From Bryobacterales bacterium (lineage in GTDB: Bacteria; Acidobacteriota; Terriglobia; Bryobacterales; UBA6623): DNA of 64,000 nt. The position numbers and the translations under genes are program-made. The stretch is from contig JAPPMB010000060.1 in assembly GCA_028819255.1 (NCBI GenBank), forward strand, positions 42,371 through 106,370. The letters run 5' to 3'. Below, one piece after another: positions 27,057 through 36,251 of this stretch (within the stretch, counting starts at the first letter, position 1; each line of letters opens with the position of its first letter). The notes beneath the pieces were generated by a model that was not told the DNA's origin, did no database searches, and was given only the letters and a program-made list of their open reading frames with translations.

Positions 27057-28025
27057 ATGAAAGCGATTCGCATCCATGAGCACGGCGGCCCGGAGGTCCT
27101 GAGCTACGAAGACCTGCCCGAGCCCGAGCCGGGCCCCGGCCAGGCAGTAGTGAAGATCGAGGCTGCGGGCGTCAATTTCATCGACATTTACTTCCGAACG
27201 GGCCTGTATCCGGCCGAGCTGCCGATCACCAACGGCCAGGAGGGGGCCGGCACGGTGGTTGCGGTCGGCGAGGGCGTCACGGAGGTGTCCGTGGGCGACC
27301 GCGTGGCCTATACCGGCGCACACGGCGCGTACGCGCAATTCGCGGCGGTCGCCGCCGACCGCCTGGTCAGTCTGCCCGACGAGGTCAGCACCAAGCTGGC
27401 GGCCGCCTCCATGCTCCAGGGCATGACGGCCCACTACCTGATCCGCTCAACGTTCGAAGTCAACGAGTCTCACACCGTGCTCATCCACGCATGTGCGGGG
27501 GGAGTCGGACTCCTGCTGGTCCAGATGGCCAAGAAGTTCGGAGCGCGGGCGATCGGAACCTGCTCCACACCCGAGAAGGCCGCCAGGGCGAGAGAGGCAG
27601 GGGCGGATGAGGTGATCCTCTACACGGAACGGGACTTCGAGAGCGACTGCAAACGACTGACCGGGAACCAGGGCGTGGATGTCGTCTACGATGCGGTCGG
27701 AAAGTCGACCTGGGTCGGAAGCCTCAACAGCCTCAAGCCGCGCGGCATGATGGTCACCTTCGGAAACGCCAGCGGGCCGGTGCCGCCTTTGGCCCCGCTG
27801 GAGCTGACCAAGCGAGGATCCCTGTATCTCACCCGACCATCCCTGTTCGCATATGTCTCGAGCCGGGAAGACTTGGAATGGCGATCCTCGGACATTTTCG
27901 AGTGGATCCGGGACGGAGAGCTGCGCATCCACGTGGGCGGTGAATTCCCGCTCAGGGATGCCGCCGAGGCGCAGACTTGCCTGGCCGGACGCAAGACAAT
28001 GGGCAAGCTGGTGCTCATTCCCTGA
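27057..28025 (+). CDS. qor: NADPH:quinone oxidoreductase (zinc-independent MDR family)
   Basis: 322 residues of the medium-chain dehydrogenase/reductase family. It starts MKAIRIHEHGGPEVL. It contains GVNFIDIYFRTGLYP (quinone reductase signature region) and the nucleotide-binding ACAGGVGLLLVQMAKKFGA (AxxGGVG). Zinc-ligand cysteines are absent, as in Qor. It reduces quinones or enones with NADPH in the cytosol. A TAGAAT box at 27039-27044 lies close to the start, giving a short leader. Confidence 0.88.
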   Translation: MKAIRIHEHGGPEVLSYEDLPEPEPGPGQAVVKIEAAGVNFIDIYFRTGLYPAELPITNGQEGAGTVVAVGEGVTEVSVGDRVAYTGAHGAYAQFAAVAADRLVSLPDEVSTKLAAASMLQGMTAHYLIRSTFEVNESHTVLIHACAGGVGLLLVQMAKKFGARAIGTCSTPEKAARAREAGADEVILYTERDFESDCKRLTGNQGVDVVYDAVGKSTWVGSLNSLKPRGMMVTFGNASGPVPPLAPLELTKRGSLYLTRPSLFAYVSSREDLEWRSSDIFEWIRDGELRIHVGGEFPLRDAAEAQTCLAGRKTMGKLVLIP

Positions 28026-28141
28026 TCCCTGCTCCGAACCTTCCGGCCGTTCCTAGGCAAGGCACGGCTGATGATGAGAGGCCGTGGGTCGGCGGCAGCT
28101 CGTGAGATCGTCGAACGCCGACTCGAACCCTGCCGATTCCG

Positions 28142-28159
28142 ATTCGCCCCGGGGCGAAT
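28142..28159. repeat. 18-bp perfect palindrome between qor and the PSD1 gene
   Basis: ATTCGCCCCGGGGCGAAT is self-complementary over all 18 bases. It lies 117 bases after the qor stop and 185 bases before the PSD1 cytochrome start. No T-run follows on either side, so it is not an obvious terminator. A dimeric regulator site is possible. The rest of this 318-base gap (28026-28343) shows only the promoter elements listed separately. Confidence 0.5.
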
Positions 28160-28286
28160 TCCCTGCAACTCCGAGCCGCCATTGCGGCGATTTCGGGGCA
28201 AATCGATCGCGCTTGAGGGGCCGAGCTGATGCGGACGATCTCGTCGAATCCGCTCCTGCCGCGGTTGTGGGAAGGAGCGGCATGCC

Positions 28287-28325
28287 CCGGATCCGGCCGG
28301 TCGGATCCGGAATCGCTTATATAAT
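28287..28325 (+). promoter_or_regulatory. Probable promoter of the PSD1-DUF1501 operon with inverted repeat
   Basis: A perfect TATAAT is at 28320-28325, 18 bases before the ATG at 28344. Where a -35 box would lie there is instead a pair of GC-rich repeats, CCGGATCCGG (28287-28296) and CGGATCCGG (28302-28310), each nearly palindromic and 15 bases apart. A good -10 with a repeat over a missing -35 is the layout of an activator-dependent promoter. Confidence 0.5.
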
Positions 28326-28343
28326 GTGCAGCAGAGTTTGCCG

Positions 28344-31300
28344 ATGCGTAACGTTGCACTAGTTCTGTCTGTCATGGCCTCAGCGGCCGCCGCCCAGGGC
28401 GCGGACTTTGCAACGGATGTCGAGCCGATCTTCAAGGCCAACTGCTACACCTGCCACGGTGACGCCCAGCAGCTCGGCCAACTCCGTCTCGATTCCCGAA
28501 GCGTGGTGATGGAAGACGGTCCGAGCGGACCTCGCATCGTTGCCCGCCAACCCGAGGCGAGCAGCATCTACCGGCGCGTGGCCGGACTGGGTGAAGGGGT
28601 CCGCATGCCCATGGGAGGCGAACTCTCGGAACCGGAGATCGAGACCATCCGGGCGTGGATCGAGAGCGGCGCCATCTGGCCGAAGGGCAGCGGCACGCTG
28701 GCGGGGCTCGACTCCCACTGGGCCTTTGTCCCGCCGTCACGGCCGGACCCTCCGTCCAGCGACGGGAACTGGGGTGCGAACCTGATCGACAGCTTCGTGC
28801 TGGCAAAGCTGGAGGCCGAGAGTCTCCAGCCCTCCGACCGGGCCTCGAAGCAGACCTTGCTTCGCCGCCTGAGCCTGGATCTGACCGGACTGCCGCCGAC
28901 AGTGGGGGAGACCGAGCGGTTCCTAGCCGACACTAGCGCGGACGCCTACAGCCGCGAAGTGGAACGGCTTCTCGCATCCCCCCACTACGGGGAACGGTGG
29001 GGCCGGGTCTGGCTGGATGCGGCGCGGTACGCCGATTCGGACGGATTCGAGAAGGACAAGCCGCGGAGCGTCTGGTTCTACCGGGACTGGGTCGTGAACG
29101 CGCTCAACGCCGACATGCCGTACGACAGCTTTGTGGTCAGGCAGATTGCCGGGGACCTGCTGGCGCAGCCGTCGCAAGAGGACCGGGTCGCCACGGGTTT
29201 TCTGCGCAATTCGATGATCAATGCAGAGGGCGGCGCGAACCCCGAACAGTTCCGCATGGAGGCCATGTTCGACCGGATGGACGCCATCGGGAAGTCGGTG
29301 CTCGGCCTGACCGTGCAGTGTGCACAGTGCCACGACCACAAATATGACCCGATCTCCCAGCGCGACTACTACAGCCTGTTCGCGTTCATCAACAACTCCC
29401 ACGAGTCGACGCAGCCTGTCTACACCCCGGAGCAGGAGCGTCTCCGCGCGGACATCTTCGCCGGCATCCGCGAGATCGAGCAGGACCTCAAGCGGCGGAT
29501 GCCGAACTGGCGGGAACGGATGGCGCAGTGGGAGCGCGAGGAAGCGGCCTCCCGGCCGGAATGGACGGTGATCGACACCCACATCAAGCTCGGCAGCGGC
29601 GAGAAGTATGTCGTGCTTCCCGACAAGTCGATTCTTGCCGAGGGATATGCCCCGACGCGCAGCGTCGTCACTCCCGAGGGCAGGCTCGAGCCGGGCACGA
29701 TCAGGGCCTTCCGCCTCGAGCTCCTTACCGATCCGCGCCTGCCTCTCGGGGGTCCCGGCCGGTCGTTTCTCGGAACGGCCGCCCTGACGGAGTTCTCCGT
29801 CGAAGTCGCTCCCGAGAGCGACCCGGAGTCCTGGGAGGAAGTGGCGATCGCCGGCGCCACGGCCGATGTCAACCCGCCCATTGACTGGCTGGACCCGTTC
29901 CTGTTCCCTGACAAGGACAACAAGCGACGGGTCCTGGGCGACGTGGGCTTCGCGATCGACGGATTCGAAATGAGCGCCTGGCTCATCGACGCGGGTCCCG
30001 GGAGGCGTAACGAGTCGCGGAACGCCGTGTTCCGGCTCAAGGTGCCGCTGGAGGTGGACGAGCCGCTGATGGTGAAGTTCAGCCTTTCGATGAACCACGG
30101 GGGCTGGAACTCGGACGACAACCAGTCGCTGAACCTGGGCCGCTACCGCCTTTCCTCCACCTCCGCCGAAAACGCGACGGCGGACACGGTGCCGGCCGCA
30201 TCGCGAGAGGTCCTTTCAGGCGTCCCGGCGGACCGGCGCACTGCGGAGCAGGAGGCGGCCATCTTCAGCCACTGGCGCACCACGGTTCCCGGCTGGGAGG
30301 AGGCCAACCGCCGGATCGAGGAGCTCTGGGAACAGCATCCCGAGGGATTCTCGCAGCTCGTGATGAACGAGAGGGACGAGCCGCGGGTCACCAGCATGCT
30401 CCAGCGCGGCGACTTCCTGCGCCCGACCGAGGAAGTGCGGCCGGAAGTGCCCGGAATCCTGCACGAGATGGATGCGCCGGGCGAGACGCCCCGCCGGCTC
30501 GCTTTCGCGGAATGGCTCGTGGACCGCGACTCCCCGACCACGGCACGGTCCATGGTGAACAGGCTCTGGCAGGGGCACTTCGGCATCGGGATCGTGGAGA
30601 CATCCGAGGACCTGGGCCGCCAGACGGCCGATCCGTCGCATCCGGAACTGCTCGACTGGCTTGCCGTCGAGCTGATGGACAGCGGCTGGAGCCTCAAGCA
30701 CATTCACCGCCTGATCGTCTCCTCGGAGACCTATCGCCAGGCGTCACACGTCTCTCCCGAATTGCTTGAGAAGGACCCCAAGAACCGCCTTCTGGCCCGG
30801 GGCTCGCGTTTCCGCGTCGACGGAGAGCTGGTGCGCGACATCGCCCTGTCGTCCAGCGGTCTGCTGACCGCGGAGATCGGCGGAGAGCCGGTCTATCCGC
30901 CCGCGCCCGAGTTTCTGTTTCTGCCGCCAATCAGCTACGGGCCGAAGCGCTGGTATGTCGACGACGGAGCGCAGCGCTACCGCCGGTCCCTGTATGCGTT
31001 CCGCTACCGCTCGGTGCCGTTTCCGGTCCTGTCCACATTCGACACCCCGGACGGCAACTTCGCTTGCGTCAAGCGGGACCGCTCGAACACGCCGCTCCAG
31101 GCGCTGGTCACGCTGAATGAGACCGTGTTCATGGAGGCTGCGAGGGCGCTGGGCCGACGGACGCTCGGAGAGGGCGGCTCCAGCGATCCCGAGAAGGTCG
31201 ACTACGCCTTCCGACGGGTGCTGACCCGCGAGCCGCAGCCGGCGGAGCGCGATGAGCTGCTGGCGTTCCTGGACGGCCAGAGGGAGCGCATCGGGACGGG

Positions 31301-31442
31301 AGAGGTGGATGTTGTCGGCCTTACGGAGGGCGACGCGCCGCTGGTCGCGTCGGACGGGGGCGTTCCCGAAACCGAGCTCGCAGCGTGGACCGCGGTGTCC
31401 AGGGTGCTTCTAAACCTGGACGAGACCATTACGAGAGAGTAG
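28344..31442 (+). CDS. PSD1 (DUF1549/DUF1553) protein with planctomycete-type cytochrome c domain
   Basis: A 1032-residue exported protein. The ATG at 28344 gives MRNVALVLSVMASAAAAQGA, a signal peptide. A c-type heme site NCYTCHGDA is at about residue 35, in the planctomycete cytochrome C domain. It is followed by the DUF1549 region (LIDSFVLAKLEAESLQPSDR, LRRLSLDLTGLPP, HYGERWGRVWLDAARYADSD) and QCAQCHDHKYDPISQRDYY. The C-terminal DUF1553 region has RLAFAEWLVDRDSPTTARSM and RSNTPLQALVTLNETVF. Between them lies a beta-sandwich of about 200 residues. The second CxxCH (QCAQCHDHK) could bind another heme. These proteins pair with DUF1501 proteins, as here, 3 bases downstream. Their biochemical role is unproven. 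Confidence 0.9.
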   Translation: MRNVALVLSVMASAAAAQGADFATDVEPIFKANCYTCHGDAQQLGQLRLDSRSVVMEDGPSGPRIVARQPEASSIYRRVAGLGEGVRMPMGGELSEPEIETIRAWIESGAIWPKGSGTLAGLDSHWAFVPPSRPDPPSSDGNWGANLIDSFVLAKLEAESLQPSDRASKQTLLRRLSLDLTGLPPTVGETERFLADTSADAYSREVERLLASPHYGERWGRVWLDAARYADSDGFEKDKPRSVWFYRDWVVNALNADMPYDSFVVRQIAGDLLAQPSQEDRVATGFLRNSMINAEGGANPEQFRMEAMFDRMDAIGKSVLGLTVQCAQCHDHKYDPISQRDYYSLFAFINNSHESTQPVYTPEQERLRADIFAGIREIEQDLKRRMPNWRERMAQWEREEAASRPEWTVIDTHIKLGSGEKYVVLPDKSILAEGYAPTRSVVTPEGRLEPGTIRAFRLELLTDPRLPLGGPGRSFLGTAALTEFSVEVAPESDPESWEEVAIAGATADVNPPIDWLDPFLFPDKDNKRRVLGDVGFAIDGFEMSAWLIDAGPGRRNESRNAVFRLKVPLEVDEPLMVKFSLSMNHGGWNSDDNQSLNLGRYRLSSTSAENATADTVPAASREVLSGVPADRRTAEQEAAIFSHWRTTVPGWEEANRRIEELWEQHPEGFSQLVMNERDEPRVTSMLQRGDFLRPTEEVRPEVPGILHEMDAPGETPRRLAFAEWLVDRDSPTTARSMVNRLWQGHFGIGIVETSEDLGRQTADPSHPELLDWLAVELMDSGWSLKHIHRLIVSSETYRQASHVSPELLEKDPKNRLLARGSRFRVDGELVRDIALSSSGLLTAEIGGEPVYPPAPEFLFLPPISYGPKRWYVDDGAQRYRRSLYAFRYRSVPFPVLSTFDTPDGNFACVKRDRSNTPLQALVTLNETVFMEAARALGRRTLGEGGSSDPEKVDYAFRRVLTREPQPAERDELLAFLDGQRERIGTGEVDVVGLTEGDAPLVASDGGVPETELAAWTAVSRVLLNLDETITRE

Positions 31443-31445
31443 CCA

Positions 31446-32843
31446 ATGCAAGGACCGAGATCCGCCACCAATCCCCTCGCGCGCCGCTGGTTTCTGCAGC
31501 AGTGCGGCGTCGGCCTCGGGGCAGTCGCGCTGCGGCAACTGCTGCAGGCTTCGGACCCGCTGGCCCCCAAGCGGCCCCATCACGCGGCAACCGCCAAGAA
31601 CGTCATTTTTCTGTTCATGGGTGGAGGCCCGAGTCATCTCGAGCTCTTCGACAACAAGCCCGAGCTCGGCAAGCACGAAGGCACTCTGCCTCCGGAGGGC
31701 CTGCTGGAGGGCTATCGGGCGGCCTTCATCGATCCGAACTCCACTCTGCTCGGCCCGAAGTTCAAGTTTTCCAGGCACGGAGAGAGCGGTGCCGAACTGT
31801 CCGAACTGCTTCCTCACACAGCAACCGTTGCCGACGACATCGCCATTGTGAAGTCCCTCGTCACGGACGCCTTCAACCACGCGCCCGCACAAGTCATGAT
31901 GAGCACGGGCACCCAGCAGTTCGGCAGGCCGTCCATGGGCGCCTGGACTCTGTACGGGCTCGGCAGCGAGTCGACGGACCTCCCGGGCTTTGTGGTCTTC
32001 AGTTCGGGCCAGAAGGGCCCGAGCGGAGGCAACACGAACTGGGGCAGCGGGTTCCTGCCGTCCATGTACCAGGGGGTGCAGTTCCGGACGAGCGGCGATC
32101 CCGTCCTCTATCTCTCCAATCCGCGCGGTGTGGACCGGCAGCTCCAGCGGGACTCGCTGGACGCGATCGGCCGCCTCAACAGGATGCGTCTCGACGAGGT
32201 GGGGGACCCGGAAATCTCAACCCGCATCAACTCGTTCGAAATGGCATACCGGATGCAGCGAAGCACGCCCGAGCTGATGGACATCTCTCAGGAGCCGCCG
32301 CACGTGCTGGAGATGTACGGTGCCGAGCCAGGCAAGCCTTCGTTCGCGAACAACTGCATTCTCGCTCGGCGCCTTGTCGAGCGCGGCGTGCGGTTCGTTG
32401 AGCTGTTCCACGAGTCGTGGGACCAGCACGGCGACCTGATCAACGGCCTGAGAGAGAACTGCCGCGACACGGATCAGGCGTCTGCGGCCCTTGTCAAGGA
32501 CCTCAAGCAGCGCGGCCTGCTCGAGGACACGCTGGTGCTCTGGGGCGGCGAGTTCGGGCGGACGCCGATGGTCCAGGGCGGCACGGACGACGGCAGGGAC
32601 CATCACCCCAATGCCTTCACGATGTGGATGGCGGGAGGCGGAATCCAGCCCGGCATCACCATCGGCAAGAGCGACGAGCTTGGCTTCAACGTCGTCGAGG
32701 ACAAGGTGCATGTGCATGACCTGCACGCAACGATCCTGCACCTGCTCGGGTTCGACCACACCAAGCTGACCTACCGGTTCCAAGGACGCGACTTCCGGCT
32801 CACCGACGTCGCCGGCAACGTGGTTCATCAGGTTCTGGCATAG
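31446..32843 (+). CDS. DUF1501 protein, Tat-exported
   Basis: 465 residues. The N-terminus [18 protein letters not shown] is a twin-arginine type signal. DUF1501 proteins have the alkaline phosphatase/sulfatase-like fold. Conserved stretches here are [35 protein letters not shown] and [15 protein letters not shown], with metal-type Asp/His residues. It lies 3 bases after the PSD1 cytochrome gene, so it is the second gene of that operon. The two products probably act together in the periplasm on an unknown substrate. Confidence 0.9.
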   Translation: MQGPRSATNPLARRWFLQQCGVGLGAVALRQLLQASDPLAPKRPHHAATAKNVIFLFMGGGPSHLELFDNKPELGKHEGTLPPEGLLEGYRAAFIDPNSTLLGPKFKFSRHGESGAELSELLPHTATVADDIAIVKSLVTDAFNHAPAQVMMSTGTQQFGRPSMGAWTLYGLGSESTDLPGFVVFSSGQKGPSGGNTNWGSGFLPSMYQGVQFRTSGDPVLYLSNPRGVDRQLQRDSLDAIGRLNRMRLDEVGDPEISTRINSFEMAYRMQRSTPELMDISQEPPHVLEMYGAEPGKPSFANNCILARRLVERGVRFVELFHESWDQHGDLINGLRENCRDTDQASAALVKDLKQRGLLEDTLVLWGGEFGRTPMVQGGTDDGRDHHPNAFTMWMAGGGIQPGITIGKSDELGFNVVEDKVHVHDLHATILHLLGFDHTKLTYRFQGRDFRLTDVAGNVVHQVLA

Positions 32844-33101
32844 GACCGGCTTCCATTCGCATCAGGTCGTTGGGGATCGGGAGCCGATGCGGTCGGCAGT
32901 GTGAGCGATCGGTCGGATCGCATCATAGTCTCCGCGTTGTCGGTCGGCTGAAGACTCGCATATCAGCACTCGCCTGTAATGGAGGGCCTCGACCTGCACC
33001 CTATGTGCGACAACTACGCCACGCGAAGGTGCGCGCCTGGGTCGCCAAGCGGCCGCGCATCCACCTGCACTTCATCGCGACTTGCACCTCATGGCTGAGG
33101 T

Positions 33102-33902
33102 ATGATCTTGGAACGGCAAGCTCTTGACAGACCGAGAGCCCAGCTGGACGAGACGCCAATGCTGAATGATGAGCAACATGCCCGGATCGTAGGGATGAAG
33201 CTGCTTGACGAGTTGCACGAGGCGTTTTGGCCCTGGCTGAGTACACTAAACGGGCGACGGAGCGACAAGAAATCTGCGAACAAGTTCATGCTGGGCGCCA
33301 TCCTTGACTACCAAGTCCGTGCAGATCAGGCATGAAAGAACGCAAAGCGACTGGCCGAGACAGAGTTTGGCGACGCCATCGATCTCTGGAAAAAGATTAC
33401 CGCCATGCCCAGTCTGACATGGAAAGGTCAGTTCACACGCTACGGCCTGCATCGTTATCCTGCTGGGCACGAGAGAGTTTGGAGGATTGGCAGCTACATT
33501 GTTCAGCACTATGGAGGTGATGCCCGGCGTATCTGGGACGACCAGCCGGCCAGTGTGGTGCTCGACCGGCTCATCAGGATGCGTGTGGGCCCCCAGATCT
33601 CTCGGATGATCGTCGGTGCACTGAACGACACAGGTCAGATCGAGGACTTGGGTGATCTCAAGGCCGATCTCCACGTACGTCGTGTCCTCGGACGTGTCTT
33701 TACCGGTAGCAAAGTGTCCGCCCGAGAAGCCCACAGACTCGCCCGAATGGTCGTTGGCGGCCCGACATGGACCCTCGATAGTCGGCTCTACTTTCTCGGA
33801 AAGGACTACTGCGGCGCGAAACCCAATTGCGAGCACTGCAATCTCAAACTCGTGTGCGCTCGAGGAATCGGAGTCTCGGAAGGTACCGAAGAACCGCGCT
33901 GA
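33102..33902 (+). pseudogene. Endonuclease III-like (HhH/Fe-S) gene interrupted by a nonsense codon
   Basis: One reading frame runs from 33102 (or the ATG at 33159, MLNDEQHARIVGMKLLDELH) to 33902 with a single TGA at 33333-33335. Before it comes NKFMLGAILDYQVRADQA and after it KNAKRLAETEFGDAIDLWKK, which continue each other. Homologous proteins would be expected to have Trp (TGG) at this point, a one-base change. The second half has the repair-glycosylase look (RMRVGPQISRMIVGALNDTG) and a cysteine cluster YCGAKPNCEHCNLKLVC (CxxxxxCxxCxxxxxC), like the iron-sulfur loop of endonuclease III. As it stands the product is cut after about 58-78 residues. Restart at the ATG at 33405 would give a 165-residue C-terminal piece. 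Confidence 0.6.
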
Positions 33903-33959
33903 ACCGCCAACCATCTCTGGTCGGCTCAAGGAGGTTGGTCGTGGTGCAGCAGACCAGCT

Positions 33960-34210
33960 AATGGTGCTGACCGCATGTTCGGCGGCCGTATCCCGAGCTT
34001 GGCGTTAGCCATGAACGGGGCGGTGCATCCCGAGAAGCGGTTGCGACAGGATCGGTAGCGGCAGGGCACGTAGCCGCACCGAGGCGGCCTACACGTTTGC
34101 GGACTGGCAATGGGCACACCGAGCCATCGGGCCAACGGATCTTGACGAGCTGGCGGTCGACGGTTTCATTGTCGAGAGAGCCTTGGACGACGTTGACCTT
34201 CGAGATGTCT
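33960..34210 (-). pseudogene. IS1595-type transposase remnant
   Basis: Leftward frames contain LVKIRWPDGSVCP, CAHCQSANV and CGYVPCRYRSCRNRFSGCTA. These match the N-terminal zinc-ribbon part of IS1595 transposases (IRWPDGxxCPxCxSxNV, then YRCxxCRKRFSVRTGT). The pieces lie in different frames and stop codons intervene. The catalytic domain is not seen. It is a short relic. Confidence 0.55.
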
Positions 34211-34581
34211 TTCCAAGACGCACGTCTCTGTGATGGTGCAGGAAGCTCACTACCTGTAAGGCGGTCCGAAAAACTGGGACCACCTCAAACAGCGATACCT
34301 TTCGTCAGAATAGGCAAATGATCGCTTGAGAGCCTTGTACTTGATGCTCTTGATTGCCAGCACTCAGAATATGTCGTGACCAGTGTTATGTGTTAACATG
34401 CACCGTGGAACAGCGGCAGTTTCCAAAGTCCTGGATCTAGCCCAAATTAGAGCGTCCAGACGAAAGCGCCCGCACCTAGCGGCTCGAAGATGTGAACTCT
34501 GTGACCTCGGACGGCGACATGCTGGAAATAGTCCTCCTGCTGAGGGCGGGCCTCGCCCGCATAGATTATCGTCTCTTCAAG
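34211..34581. other. Spacer without a recognisable gene
   Basis: This stretch has lower GC than its surroundings. No frame here resembles a protein, and no hairpin or promoter stands out. Confidence 0.35.
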
Positions 34582-34704
34582 CTAGGCCTGTGACAGACCG
34601 ATGACGGCGACGCCTTGAAGCCCCTGGTTGTCCAAATACTGCTTGAACTGTGGGGTGCGATGCAGGCGAGGGATTCCCCAACCGTAAACTTCACCTGCAT
34701 ATTG
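34582..34704 (-). other. In-frame coding-like tail after the methyltransferase stop
   Basis: Directly after the TAG (34705-34707) of the methyltransferase the same frame stays open for about 40 codons. It reads protein-like: AGEVYGWGIPRLHRTPQFKQ, then YLDNQGLQGVAVIGLSQ, with stop at 34582-34584. The VYGxG...GVxVIG pattern resembles the nucleotide-binding-like C-terminal part of some C-methyltransferases. This suggests that the TAG is an acquired nonsense codon. Confidence 0.35.
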
Positions 34705-35658
34705 CTATTTTACTTGTCCGGCCATCACGGCACCTAGGATTTCAATCGGACTGCTGAACTTCCTAGACGTGAATTCTTCCTCGATGTAGTGTGCCAGCTT
34801 CTTAAACGGTTTCGCGAAGTTAGACTTGCTGAACTCTCCTCTGTTGTGCCGGGAAATCAAATCATAGGTTCGTTCCGCAGCAGAGAAGTTTGAGGCGGGA
34901 GCGGGCCTTGGATCGCACTCTTCGAAGAACCCTTCGGTCGAGCTACCTTGGATCTGTTTGGATGAGTTGCGTTCTTGTAGACCTGCAAGCCCGCACGCGA
35001 TCCGAAGCGTGCTCGGGCTGAAATTCCAGATATGACCGTAATGGAACATGTTGCCCTTGGAATGGTGTCTGCACATTTCGTCAATGTTCGGCACCGCAAC
35101 AAACACCACTCCGCCCGGTGCCAGCCAATCCCGAAGAATAGAAAGGCAGCCTACGGGATCATTCAAGTGTTCAAGAACATGCGAGAGGATTATGAGATCA
35201 AACATTCCCGACGGATAGCGGGATCGCTCAACGAAACCTGTCGTTATGTCAAGCTGAAGTTCATCGCGACAATAGTGGGCGTACCGGATGTTGGGCTCGA
35301 GACCCGCGGCTTTCTTGTCGAGGTACTTCGCAGCGAAAACATATTCGCCCGACCCCGCTCCCACATCGAGCACAGTTTGCACAGATCTCAACGTTTCGGC
35401 ATTCGCTGCGAAGAAATCCCTTGCAAGGCGTGAGTTCCTCAATATCTGGCGTTTGCGCGGCTCGGCACTTCCCTTGTACCTGACCCGGTAGTCCAGCGCA
35501 TAAAACTTCTCTAGTTCGGCGTCGCTCGGAATCGGTTCGTTCCGGACGATCCCGGTCCTTGTGTCGAAAACCGTCCGGAGCGGTTGACCCTTGCGATCAT
35601 GAGTCGAGATTTCGACCAAGTCTTCAGGAGACCCAGCGAGCAAAGAGCATTGTGGCAT
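34705..35658 (-). CDS. Class I SAM-dependent methyltransferase, possibly truncated
   Basis: 317 residues. SAM motif I is TVLDVGAGSGEYVF (about residues 95-108). The acidic residue of motif II is in AGLEP, and the post-motif region is DLIILSHVLEHLNDPV. The N-terminal region of about 70 residues before the fold (HDRKGQPLRTVFDTRTGIVR, PSDAELEKFYALDY) matches methyltransferases found in sugar and surface-polysaccharide loci. The substrate is unknown. The codon after VMAGQVK is TAG, and the frame continues with protein-like sequence, so the C-terminus may be cut short. Its neighbours are relics, and its base composition is lower in GC than the operons around it. Confidence 0.75.
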   Translation of the reverse strand: MPQCSLLAGSPEDLVEISTHDRKGQPLRTVFDTRTGIVRNEPIPSDAELEKFYALDYRVRYKGSAEPRKRQILRNSRLARDFFAANAETLRSVQTVLDVGAGSGEYVFAAKYLDKKAAGLEPNIRYAHYCRDELQLDITTGFVERSRYPSGMFDLIILSHVLEHLNDPVGCLSILRDWLAPGGVVFVAVPNIDEMCRHHSKGNMFHYGHIWNFSPSTLRIACGLAGLQERNSSKQIQGSSTEGFFEECDPRPAPASNFSAAERTYDLISRHNRGEFSKSNFAKPFKKLAHYIEEEFTSRKFSSPIEILGAVMAGQVK

Positions 35659-36163
35659 GCGAGTCAGTCGAAACCGGGAGTCTGATCCTGCAACCGATTG
35701 ACCGTCCGCCCGATGGCAACTGGACGCCTACGGAGCGGCCATTGGAGCACATCTAGTCTTGCCGGACGCTACCCGATCTGTTCCTCCCGCACCCCGGGAG
35801 AATGGTCACCTCCCCGAACGGTGGGCGTGCCGTGACGGGTAAGAGATTCAGCCGCCACCCGTAGGGTGCCTGCGATGCTTGTCATTGTCAAGGGGGAACC
35901 TGTCCTTCCTGACGATCGAGAACTCCACCCATGGAGCTCTCAAGTGTAACGGGGGCACGAGCGTCAGGGCTCCGGCAATGACCGCAAGGCAGGTCAGCGC
36001 AAGAGCGTGGGACAAGTCAACGACCAGTGAGTCACAGCATCGATTCCCGGTCCTGACTCGCGGCCCGCCGGGTCACACTTCCCCTGATTCCGCCGGTTTC
36101 CGCTTCCAAGGTGGTGCGGGACATGCCCAAGACGGAAGAGGGATCGGCACCGGACACGATCTC
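35659..36163. other. Spacer without a confident gene
   Basis: On the minus strand, about 35890-36020, a short frame reads LSHALALTCLAVIAGALTLV, membrane-like, but it lacks a good start and family match. Otherwise nothing is seen. Confidence 0.3.
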
Positions 36164-36244
36164 ATTCCGGATTGGACGGCTATTCGATCTGGATCGGACG
36201 AACTGATTCTCGGATTCGGCGCGACTGGAATTCCGGATTGGACG
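36164..36244 (+). repeat. 15-bp direct repeats upstream of the AAA/DUF4143 gene
   Basis: ATTCCGGATTGGACG occurs exactly at 36164-36178 and 36230-36244, start to start 66 bases. A weaker copy (ATTCTCGGATTCGG) lies between, near 36206. The second exact copy ends 7 bases before the GTG start at 36252. They could be binding sites for the gene's own regulator, or scars of an insertion. Confidence 0.55.
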
Positions 36245-36251
36245 ACGATCT

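Noticed and set aside
28142..28159. Terminator for qor
   Set aside because: The palindrome has no unpaired loop and no T-run, and lies more than 110 bases after the stop.
33333..33335. TGA recoding (for example selenocysteine or Trp) in the endonuclease-like gene
   Set aside because: All neighbouring genes use TGA as stop and TGG for Trp, and no SECIS-like hairpin is evident after it. A nonsense mutation is simpler.
36164..36244. CRISPR-like repeats
   Set aside because: Only two exact copies of 15 bases with one weak copy between. There are no regular spacers and no cas genes.
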